From JABMRP01 sp964444795 (GTDB lineage: Bacteria > Planctomycetota > Planctomycetia > Pirellulales > Thermoguttaceae): 9,496 nt of DNA. Positions 1-6,565 of the stretch are shown one piece after another (the first letter of the stretch is position 1; each line of letters opens with the position of its first letter). The notes under the pieces were generated by a model, which was given only the letters and a program-made list of their open reading frames with translations, was not told where the DNA came from and did not search any database. The position numbers were made by a program, and so were the translations under genes. Where the stretch lies: positions 1 to 9,496 of the forward strand of contig CAYUIQ010000306.1 of the NCBI GenBank assembly GCA_964444795.1. The letters are read 5' to 3'.

Positions 1-54
1 CCTCTGCAACTGGGGGCTCGACGCTCGTTCCTCGCGACTCGACCCCAGGCACCC
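1..54. repeat. Right half of a palindromic repeat (partial copy 1)
   Basis: Positions 10-43 match 5835-5868 at 31 of 34 bases. Positions 38-54 (CTCGACCCCAGGCACCC) are the exact reverse complement of 5791-5807, the left end of the copy in dsrN. This is therefore the right arm of a palindromic element whose left arm lies outside the window. It sits in the spacer downstream of the DUF1501 gene. No protein is encoded here. The short span 55-76 up to the DUF1501 stop codon shows nothing further. Confidence 0.7.
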
Positions 55-76
55 ACCCGCTTTTTGGCGAACGCCG

Positions 77-1546
77 TTACACCAACACGTCTTTCACAAC
101 CTCGCCCGCGACGTCGGTCAGACGAAAATCGCGGCCTTGGTACCGGTAGGTGAGCCGCTCGTGGTCGATGCCCAGGCAGTGCAGCAGGGTGGCGTTGAGA
201 TCGTGGATGTGGACAGGATTTTCGACGATGTTGTAGCTGAAGTCGTCGGTCTCGCCGTACACGATGCCCGGTTTCACGCCACCGCCGGCCATCCACACGG
301 TGAAGCAGCGGGGGTGATGGTCGCGGCCGTAGTTGGTCTTGGTCAGGCCGCCTTGGCAGTAGATCGTGCGGCCGAACTCGCCGCCCCAAACGACCAGCGT
401 GTCGTCGAGCAGTCCCCGCTGCTTCAGATCGGTAATCAGTCCGTAACAGGCCCGATCGACGTCGCCGCATTGCAGCCGGAGATCGGCCGGCAGATTGCCG
501 TGTTGATCCCAGCCGCGAATGAAGATCTGCACGAAGCGAACGTCGCGCTCGGCCAATCGCCGGGCCAACAGGCAGTTGGCGGCAAAGGTGCCCGGCTTCT
601 TCACGTCGGGGCCGTAAAGCTCCAGCGTCTTTTCGTCTTCGCCGGCGGTGTCCATCAACTCGGGCACGGATGTCTGCATGCGGTAGGCCATTTCATACTG
701 GGCGATGCGAGCGCTGGTTTCCGGATCACCCCATTCGGCGTGCATCTTCTGGTTCAATTGGGCCAGCCCGTCGAGCATCGTGCGGCGGACCTTGGCGTCG
801 ACTCCCGGCGGATTGGAAAGATACAGCACCGGATCGCCCACCGACCGCAGGCTTACGCCCTGATGCCGCGATGGCAGCCAACCGCTTCCCCAGAGGCGCG
901 AGTAAAGCGCCTGGGCGTCGCGTTTGGCGCTCCAGGAAGAGTGCAACACGACAAACGCGGGCAGGTTGCCGTTGAGCGAACCCAGGCCGTACGAGAGCCA
1001 GGCCCCCATGCTCGGCCGCCCGGGAAGCTGGCTGCCGGTCTGGATGAACGTGATCGCCGGATCGTGGTTGATCGCCTCGGTATGCACGGAGCGGATAATC
1101 GCCAGCTCGTCGACGATCTTGGCCGTGTGGGGCAACAGTTCGCTGACCCAGGCCCCCGCTTTGCCGTACTGCTTGAACTTGAAGATCGACGGGGCAATGG
1201 GAAATCGCTTCTGGCGCGAGGTCATGGTGGTGAGCCGTTGCCCCATCCGGATCGACTCGGGCAGATCCTTGTCGAAGAGGTCGCCCATCGCCGGCTTGTA
1301 GTCGAACGTGTCGAGTTGCGAGGGGGCACCCGCCATGGACAGATAGATGATCCGCTTGGCCTTGGGCGCGAAATGCGTCTTGCCCAACACGCCCCGATCG
1401 AGCTGGCCGCCTTCGGTTGGCGAGTCGCCTGCCAGGAGCCGCGGGTTGAGCAGCCCGGCCAGCGCGGCCGTGCCGATCCCTGTGGCCGAGCGGCCGAAAA
1501 ACTGCCGCCGGTTCAGCAGCATGGCGTGTTCGAGTCGCGGATCCAT
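77..1546 (-). CDS. DUF1501 family protein, Tat-exported
   Basis: Protein of 489 residues. An N-terminal twin-arginine signal is visible (NRRQFFGRS at 12-20 followed by a small hydrophobic stretch to about residue 33), so the protein should be exported folded. The rest matches my memory of the DUF1501 family, which has an alkaline phosphatase/sulfatase-like fold. Likely metal or active-site segments are HDPAITF (161-167), GWDQHGN (345-351), VVWGGEFGRT (385-394) and GRDHHP (407-412). Start: the ATG at 1546 has a GGAAGG ribosome site 8 nt upstream; the alternative Met9 has none. It follows the PSCyt1/DUF1549/DUF1553 gene by 84 bp, a pairing very common in planctomycetes, so the two are probably co-transcribed. 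The substrate is unknown; a role in extracellular polymer breakdown is only an inference. Length is normal for the family and nothing is broken. Confidence 0.9.
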   Translation of the reverse strand: MDPRLEHAMLLNRRQFFGRSATGIGTAALAGLLNPRLLAGDSPTEGGQLDRGVLGKTHFAPKAKRIIYLSMAGAPSQLDTFDYKPAMGDLFDKDLPESIRMGQRLTTMTSRQKRFPIAPSIFKFKQYGKAGAWVSELLPHTAKIVDELAIIRSVHTEAINHDPAITFIQTGSQLPGRPSMGAWLSYGLGSLNGNLPAFVVLHSSWSAKRDAQALYSRLWGSGWLPSRHQGVSLRSVGDPVLYLSNPPGVDAKVRRTMLDGLAQLNQKMHAEWGDPETSARIAQYEMAYRMQTSVPELMDTAGEDEKTLELYGPDVKKPGTFAANCLLARRLAERDVRFVQIFIRGWDQHGNLPADLRLQCGDVDRACYGLITDLKQRGLLDDTLVVWGGEFGRTIYCQGGLTKTNYGRDHHPRCFTVWMAGGGVKPGIVYGETDDFSYNIVENPVHIHDLNATLLHCLGIDHERLTYRYQGRDFRLTDVAGEVVKDVLV

Positions 1547-1550
1547 GGTA

Positions 1551-1560
1551 TTTTCCTTCC
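1551..1560 (-). promoter_or_regulatory. Ribosome binding site of the DUF1501 gene
   Basis: The minus strand reads GGAAGGAAAA here, with GGAAGG 8 nt from the ATG at 1546. It decides the start in favour of 1546 over the in-frame ATG at 1522. Confidence 0.55.
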
Positions 1561-1561
1561 G

Positions 1562-1598
1562 TCCGCCCCTCCCTCTGGGAGAGGGCCGGGGTGAGGGC
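1562..1598. repeat. Intercistronic GC-rich hairpin repeat
   Basis: The stretch CCCTCTGGGAGAGGG (1571-1585) forms a 6-bp stem with a 3-nt loop, followed by GCCGGGGTGAGGG. This pairing of a CCCTCT/AGAGGG hairpin with CCGGGGTGAGGG resembles a dispersed intergenic repeat I recall from many GC-rich bacterial genomes. It sits in the 84-bp space between the two left-hand genes. It could modulate expression of the downstream gene, but no U-run follows, so it is not a standard terminator. Only one copy is seen here. Confidence 0.45.
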
Positions 1599-1630
1599 GC
1601 GTTGCATTCAGTGTGCGCGCTCGGCGCCAG

Positions 1631-4600
1631 CTACTGTTTCGTCAACGTCTCGTCGAGGTTCAAAATCACGCTGGCCACGATTGCCCAGGCGGCCAGTTCA
1701 CCGGCGTCGAGCGTCTCGTCGCGCGGCGACTCACCAAATCCAAGCAACTTCTCGGCCGCTTCCTTATCGTTTTGGTAATACGTCAAATGCTCGTCGTACT
1801 GCCGCCGCAATACGTCGAGTTCGTCCGCTTCGGGAGGCCGGGCCGTCGCCAGGCGAAAGGCAAACGTGATACGCTCCTCGGGCGTATCGCCGCCCTGGCG
1901 CATCATCCGCTGGGCCAGGTTTCGGGCACATTCGAAGAACTGCACGTCGTTCAACAGGGCCAGCGCCGCCAGCGGTGTGTTGGTGCGTTCGCGCCGCACG
2001 ACACACGTCTCCCGCGACGGGGCGTCCAACAGCAGCATGGTCGGCGGCGGCGAGGTCCGTTTCCAGAACGTGTACAGGCCGCGGCGGTACAGGGAGTCGC
2101 CCTGGTCGGGTTTGAAGTTGGCCGTATTGCTGGAGGAATAGCCCACGGCCTTCCACAGCCCCGACGGCTGATACGGTTTGACGCTCGGCCCGCCTTGCTT
2201 TTCCACGAGCAGCCCGCTGACCGACAGGGCGTTGTCGCGGACCATCTCGGCATCCATGCGGAATCGCGGGCCCCGGGCCAACAGGCGATTGTCGCGATCC
2301 TTCTCCAGGTGAATCGGCTTGATTCTCGACGATTGCCGGTACGTGGCCGAGGTGACCATTCGTCGCTGCATCGCTTTCGTGTCCCATCCGCTCTCGACGA
2401 ATTCGACGGCCAGCCAATCGAGCAGCTTCGGGTGCGAGGGCCATTCGCCTTGGGAGCCGAAGTCCCCGGCCGTCTTGACGATTCCCGTGCCGAAATACTG
2501 TTGCCAGAAGCGGTTAACCGTCACCCGGGCGGTCAGCGGATGCTCGGGATCGACCAGCCATCGGGCCAAACCGAGGCGGTTATTCGGCGCCCCTTCCCCC
2601 AGCGGCGGCAAGACGGCCGGGACCGCACGCTCCAGCGGATCGCCGATCGGCTTGTCGTAGTCTCCCCGTTGACGAACGAATGCTTGGCGCGTCTGATTGG
2701 CTGGCCGTTCACTGGCAATCAGCGTCCAGGGGATCCGCTTCTCCAGCTCTGCGTTCTTCTTCTTCACCTCGGCAATCCGGCCGTGTAGCGGATCAAACAC
2801 CTCGCGCGTGCCCGAATAAATGTTCTCCAGGAAATAGTCGCGCACGGCCTTTTGCTGCTCGGGCGTTTGCTTATCCGGTTCGGCCCGCAAGGCCGCTTTG
2901 ACCGGCTCGGGCAACTTCAACTTGTTCACATCGCCGGCCCGCTGCAACTTCTCCCAGACCGCGAGCGAATCGACCGACTGCTGGGGTGTTTGCGTAACGA
3001 TGCCCGCCGTGTCCCAATGGACGGTGCCGTCGAACTGCGTAAACGCCCAGCCGTTGAGCTTCGCGCCGGCCGGCAGATTGACTTTGGCGGCTTCCACTTC
3101 CAGGCGGACCCACTTGCCCGCCTCTGGGAGCGGCCCCATCGGCAACCGGCTGGCCGTGCCGTCGGCGCCCCAGTCGATGACGTTGTCACCCCAGTAGGCC
3201 CGATGCTCCCAAGTGCCGTCGTTCCACTGGAGCATGATCTCTCGCGGCGGGTTTTTCGGGTCGAGATAGACGTGGCAGAACAATACGTCGCCCGGACCCA
3301 CCTCCAGCGCCGGCTTGGCGCCGCTGAAGAAATGCTGGCTCCGCCCGGTCGCCGTGCGCGTCGAAGACTTCTGGCCGCCGTGGACCGGTCCCTCCGATGC
3401 ATCGACGAATTTCCACGGCCCGGGCGGATCGCCCTCGCCCACGGCACCCGGCGGCAGCGCGTCGTCGATCCAGACGAGCTCTTGCCGCGCCAACTCGCCC
3501 TCGGGCAAGTCGGCCTCGGGGTCCTCGTACGAAACCTTTGCCAGTGCGTCCTTGATCTCTTGCTCGACCGAGGCTGTTTCCGCCGCGTATTGCGCCATTT
3601 GCTCCGTCTGCTCGGGCGTGGGAATCTGTAGATCGACACCCGACTGGTACGGCTTGTTGCCGTCCATCACCGCCTCTCGGGTGTTGTTGAAGAAGGCGTA
3701 GAGCTGATAAAACTCCTTCTGCGAGATCGGATCGAATTTGTGGTCGTGGCAGACGGCGCACCCGGTGGTCAGCCCCATCCAGACCTTTGACGTCGTTTCG
3801 ACGCGGTCGACCGCATAGCGGAACACGAACTCGTCGTCGATCGAACCGCCTTCGCTGGTCGTGATGTGCATCCGCACGTAGCCACTGCCGACCCGTTGAT
3901 CCACCGTCGGCTCGGGCAGCAAGTCGCCGGCAATCTGCTCGACGGTAAACTCGTCGAACGGCTTGTTCTCGTTCATCGCCCGGATGGCCCAATCGCGATA
4001 CGGCCAGATCGAGCGGAAGTTGTCCAGGTGCAATCCGTGCGTGTCGCCGTAGCGAACCGCGTCGAGCCAGTATCGGGCCATCTGCTCGCCGTAGCGTGGC
4101 GACCCCAGCAACCGATCGACCACCTTCTCGTAAGCGTCGGGAGATTCGTCGGCCAAGAAAGCGTCGATCTCATCGAGCGTCGGCGGCAAGCCGGTCAGAT
4201 CGAACGTGACGCGGCGAATCAGCGTCTGCTTGTCTGCCGGCGGAGAAGGCGAAAGTCCCTCGGCTTTCATTCGCACATAGACGAACCGGTCGATCGGATT
4301 GCCGGACCATGACGGGTCGTCCACCTCGGGCAATTCCCCCCGGACCGGCTTCTCGAACGACCAATGTTCGCGCCACTCGGCTCCGCTTTCGATCCACCGT
4401 CCGATACGCTCGATCTCCTCGGCGGTGAGTTTCTTGGCGAAGTCCGGCGGCGGCATTCGCTCGTCCGCTTTCTCCGAGGTGATGCGATAGTACAACTCGC
4501 TCTCTTCGAGGTCGCCGGGAACGATCACGTAGTCGGTGGCGAAGGCCCCCTTCTTCGTGTCCAGCCGAAGGTCGACTTTCCGCGTCTTCTTCTCCGGACC

Positions 4601-4744
4601 GTGACACTCGAAGCATTTGTCGGAGAGGATCGGGCGGATGTCGCGGCTGAAATCGATCGGTTTCTCGACGGTCTGGGCAACCGCCACGTGTCCGAAAAGC
4701 AGTCCCAGCAGCATGGCCATGGGCCGGGCAAAGCGAGAATTCAT
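1631..4744 (-). CDS. PSCyt1/DUF1549/DUF1553 planctomycete cytochrome-like protein
   Basis: Protein of 1037 residues with an N-terminal signal peptide (hydrophobic core 9-22, possible cleavage after AVA-Q near 24). Domains in order: a PSCyt1 cytochrome c-like domain at about 30-120, with heme motif CFECH (44-48) and a possible axial Met97 in MPPP; DUF1549 at about 145-360, with a second CAVCH motif (329-333) inside GCAVCHDHKFDPI; a beta-rich insert at about 425-590, possibly a concanavalin-like carbohydrate-binding fold; a short charged helix near 655-670; and DUF1553 at about 720-1025 (ARWLVDPEHPLTARVTVNRF, 727-746). It is presumably exported and may bind heme, acting with the neighbouring DUF1501 protein on an outer polymer or surface substrate; that role is an inference, as no member's reaction is firmly known to me. 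The start ATG at 4744 has AAAGGA 8 nt upstream. Length is normal for the family. Confidence 0.9.
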   Translation of the reverse strand: MNSRFARPMAMLLGLLFGHVAVAQTVEKPIDFSRDIRPILSDKCFECHGPEKKTRKVDLRLDTKKGAFATDYVIVPGDLEESELYYRITSEKADERMPPPDFAKKLTAEEIERIGRWIESGAEWREHWSFEKPVRGELPEVDDPSWSGNPIDRFVYVRMKAEGLSPSPPADKQTLIRRVTFDLTGLPPTLDEIDAFLADESPDAYEKVVDRLLGSPRYGEQMARYWLDAVRYGDTHGLHLDNFRSIWPYRDWAIRAMNENKPFDEFTVEQIAGDLLPEPTVDQRVGSGYVRMHITTSEGGSIDDEFVFRYAVDRVETTSKVWMGLTTGCAVCHDHKFDPISQKEFYQLYAFFNNTREAVMDGNKPYQSGVDLQIPTPEQTEQMAQYAAETASVEQEIKDALAKVSYEDPEADLPEGELARQELVWIDDALPPGAVGEGDPPGPWKFVDASEGPVHGGQKSSTRTATGRSQHFFSGAKPALEVGPGDVLFCHVYLDPKNPPREIMLQWNDGTWEHRAYWGDNVIDWGADGTASRLPMGPLPEAGKWVRLEVEAAKVNLPAGAKLNGWAFTQFDGTVHWDTAGIVTQTPQQSVDSLAVWEKLQRAGDVNKLKLPEPVKAALRAEPDKQTPEQQKAVRDYFLENIYSGTREVFDPLHGRIAEVKKKNAELEKRIPWTLIASERPANQTRQAFVRQRGDYDKPIGDPLERAVPAVLPPLGEGAPNNRLGLARWLVDPEHPLTARVTVNRFWQQYFGTGIVKTAGDFGSQGEWPSHPKLLDWLAVEFVESGWDTKAMQRRMVTSATYRQSSRIKPIHLEKDRDNRLLARGPRFRMDAEMVRDNALSVSGLLVEKQGGPSVKPYQPSGLWKAVGYSSSNTANFKPDQGDSLYRRGLYTFWKRTSPPPTMLLLDAPSRETCVVRRERTNTPLAALALLNDVQFFECARNLAQRMMRQGGDTPEERITFAFRLATARPPEADELDVLRRQYDEHLTYYQNDKEAAEKLLGFGESPRDETLDAGELAAWAIVASVILNLDETLTKQ

Positions 4745-4752
4745 AGGCGGGG

Positions 4753-4803
4753 TCCTTTGTTGATCGGATCAGTGAATCCTAGCGCCAGGCGGTCCTAGGG
4801 CAA
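4753..4803 (-). promoter_or_regulatory. Candidate sigma70-type promoter and RBS of the PSCyt1/DUF1549/DUF1553 gene
   Basis: On the minus strand a TTGCCC box (4798-4803) and a TAGGAT box (4776-4781) are 16 bp apart, each matching 4 of 6 consensus bases. An AAAGGA ribosome site (4753-4758) follows, 8 nt before the ATG at 4744. The spacing would give a short leader of about 25 nt. The ribosome site is convincing; the promoter boxes are a weak match judged by eye. Confidence 0.3.
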
Positions 4804-5110
4804 TTGCCGTGCTGGGGGCCACGGAAACTCCACCCCCCCCGTTAGAATCCTGCACTTTCCCCATGGCGACAATCGGGGGCTCCGCATGGCAGGTTAGGCA
4901 AGAAAAGTCGAGTTTTCCGGCATGTTCCAGCGAAACCGAGGACCGAAAATGCCATCCCGCCCCCGGAGTATGGCTGCGGGGCCGCGGGACCGAATACTCC
5001 CGCCCCGCTGTGGACACGCGCTGGGCACGGGGCGGCGGCGCTTGGCGCGGGTCTCCTAACCCCTCCGCTGGCGGTGACCGAGGGTCTCCTTTGACGTCGG
5101 CAACCGGCTG
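4804..5110. other. Gene-free spacer between the dsr cluster and the PSCyt1/DUF1549/DUF1553 gene
   Basis: No convincing gene lies here. The reading frames present are short, have no recognisable protein features and lack good ribosome sites. Visible structure: a run of eight C at 4833-4840, an inverted repeat at 4965-5000 (listed separately), and a direct repeat GGGTCTCCT at 5049-5057 and 5082-5090. The left end of the full 4745-5110 spacer probably carries the promoter of the PSCyt1/DUF1549/DUF1553 gene. The right end is the 3' region of dsrN, where no classic terminator with a U-run is visible. Confidence 0.5.
4965..5000. repeat. Nested inverted repeat downstream of dsrN
   Basis: GGAGTAT (4965-4971) pairs with ATACTCC (4994-5000), a perfect 7-bp match. 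Inside it, CTGCGG (4974-4979) pairs with CCGCGG (4982-4987) with one G-T wobble; a tight loop would force loss of the innermost pair. It lies about 110-145 nt past the dsrN stop codon. It could be a structured 3' end of the dsr transcript or a small dispersed repeat. There is no U-run, so intrinsic termination is not supported. Confidence 0.35.
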
Positions 5111-6561
5111 CTAACCCCGCGACTTGAATCGCACCGCAGCGCGTACCAGTGCCGGGGCCCAGCTTTCGGTGCCCAGCGCGTGGATGTGGGTGTAGCAGGC
5201 CAGGACGTTGCGGTGGCAGAGGCCGTCGCGATGGCCGTCGAAGCCGTGTCCGCGGCGTACGCGAAACGCGAAGGTCAACTCGTCGGGCGGCGGCGTGGTC
5301 GACTGCATGAAGGTGTAGTGGAACTCGTGGCCCCGGAGCGAATCGCCGACGGCGTAGAACGGGTTGTCGGCCACCGTTTCGAGCATCGTGTAGCCGTGCC
5401 CTTGTGGCTTGCCGCGAAAAGCGAAGACCACCGGCAACGCGGCCGTCATGGGGTACTCTTTCTCGTCGTACAGAAGCTTCTCGCCCAAGAAGACCGCGCC
5501 GCCACACTCGGCGTAGACCGGCAGTCCCCGCTCAATCGCACGCCGCAACGATTGACGAAACGGTTCGTTCTCAGCCAGCGTGGGGGCCGCCGTCTCGGGA
5601 AAGCCGCCGCCAATGTACAGGGCATCCACCTCGGGCAGCTTATCGTCGGCCAAAGGAGAGATTTCGACCACCCCGGCCCCTTCCCGGGCCAGGGCTTCGA
5701 GGTTCTCGGGATAGTAGAACCCAAACGCCGCGTCCCGAAACACGCCAACCCGCGAGGAAAAGGTTCCTGACACCTTTTTTTCTGCCAAGGGGGTGCCTGG
5801 GGTCGAGCGCAGCGAGCCCCCAGTTCGCTGCGATCTGGGGGCTCGTTGCTCGTTCCTCGCAACTCGACNNNNNNNNNNTCACATGCCAGATTCCAGAGGG
5901 CATCGAGGTCGAGGTACTTCTCCGCGGTGTCGGCGGCCTGCTCGATGGCCAGCGGGAGTTGATTGTGTTCGTCCGGGGGGACAAGCCCCAGATGCCGTTC
6001 GGGAAAAAGCTGCCCGGGGATTCGCCGAATGGCGCCGAGCACGGGCAGGCCGCAAATTGTTTCCACGGATTGGCGCAGTACGGCCTCGTGACGAGAACCG
6101 GCCGTCTGGTTCAAGATGACGCCCCCGAGGGGAACGTCCGGATCGAGCGTTTGACAGCCCAGCACGATCGCCGCGATGGTGCGTGTCGACTTGGTGCAAT
6201 CGACCGTCAGCACGACCGGCACGCGCAGCAGCTTGGCCAACTCGGCCGTGCTGTAGGTGCCCTGGGCATCCATTCCGTCGAACAGACCACGGTTGCCCTC
6301 GATCACCGCCACGTCGGCGACTTGCGACGCGCCGGCAAACGATCGGGCGACCGTCTCGGGCGACATGAGATAGAGGTCGAGATTCCGGCACGGACTGCCC
6401 GCCGCGGTGGACAGCCAGGCCGCGTCGATATAGTCGGGCCCCTTTTTGAAAGGCGCCACGCATCGTCCCTGGCGGTGCCAGGCCGCCGCCAGGCCCAGGG
6501 AGACGAGCGTCTTACCGCTGCCTCCCCGCAGACCGGCGATGAGAATTCCAGGCGTGCTCAT
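5111..6561 (-). CDS. dsrN: DsrN, siroheme amidase (CobB/CbiA-type), crossed by a repeat and an assembly gap
   Basis: Homologue of cobyrinic acid a,c-diamide synthase. Next to dsr genes this is DsrN, which uses ATP and glutamine to amidate the siroheme of DsrAB. The N-terminal half (5879-6561, 227 residues) has a P-loop GLRGGSGKT (10-18), KKGPDYID (39-46) and EGNRGLFDG (88-96). The C-terminal half (5111 to about 5757) has AFGFYYPENLEAL, LYIGGGFPE, the class I glutaminase Cys in AECGG (codon 5504-5506), GHEFHYT and YTHIH. The start ATG at 6561 lies 4 bp after the dsrL stop, implying translational coupling. The interdomain linker is filled by a palindromic repeat and ten N. The two halves are in different frames, but the true gap length is unknown, so a frameshift cannot be inferred. 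The C-half frame stays open up to the N run. The alternative, CobB for cobalamin, is less likely given the context. Confidence 0.82.
5761..5868. repeat. Palindromic repeat inside the dsrN linker (copy 2, cut by the gap)
   Basis: CGAGCCCCCAG (5813-5823) and CTGGGGGCTCG (5835-5845) form a perfect 11-bp stem around an 11-nt loop. The outer end GGGTGCCTGGGGTCGAG (5791-5807) is the reverse complement of 38-54, so the missing right end is expected to read CTCGACCCCAGGCACCC just inside the N run. A flanking AGGTTCCTGACACC followed by a T-run (5761-5780) resembles, from memory, a sequence frequent near such repeats in planctomycete genomes. Translated in the dsrN frame it gives an Arg/Ser/Gly-rich linker without stops. 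Confidence 0.75.
5869..5878. other. Scaffold gap (ten N)
   Basis: Ten consecutive N, the usual placeholder for a gap of unknown or estimated length. It falls in the right arm of the palindromic repeat, so the assembler probably failed on the hairpin or on repeat copies. The reading frame of dsrN across this point, and strictly the linkage of the two sides, depend on the missing sequence. The matching two halves of one protein on either side support the join. Confidence 0.95.
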
Positions 6562-6565
6562 TCGC

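Noticed and set aside
137..1594. Long plus-strand open frame opposite the DUF1501 gene (485 codons)
   Set aside because: It is a GC-driven antisense shadow: no recognisable domain, low-complexity His/Val/Gly/Ala-rich protein, and the minus-strand gene is clear.
1613..2788. Plus-strand open frame opposite the PSCyt1/DUF1549/DUF1553 gene (391 codons)
   Set aside because: Arg/Gln-rich antisense shadow with no family features; the DUF1553 domain on the other strand accounts for the conservation.
3746..3760. Second CxxCH motif in the PSCyt1/DUF1549/DUF1553 protein (CAVCH, residues 329-333) as an unusual extra heme site
   Set aside because: As I recall, the GCxxCHDHKFDPI stretch is a standard conserved part of DUF1549, so it is family-typical, not a novelty.
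4769..5017. Small open frame of 82 codons in the spacer
   Set aside because: No ribosome site of note, no recognisable motif, and it runs through an inverted repeat and a C8 tract.
5446..5880. A real frameshift in dsrN
   Set aside because: The two halves are in different frames only if the ten N are taken as exactly ten bases. The gap length is a placeholder, so no frameshift can be claimed.
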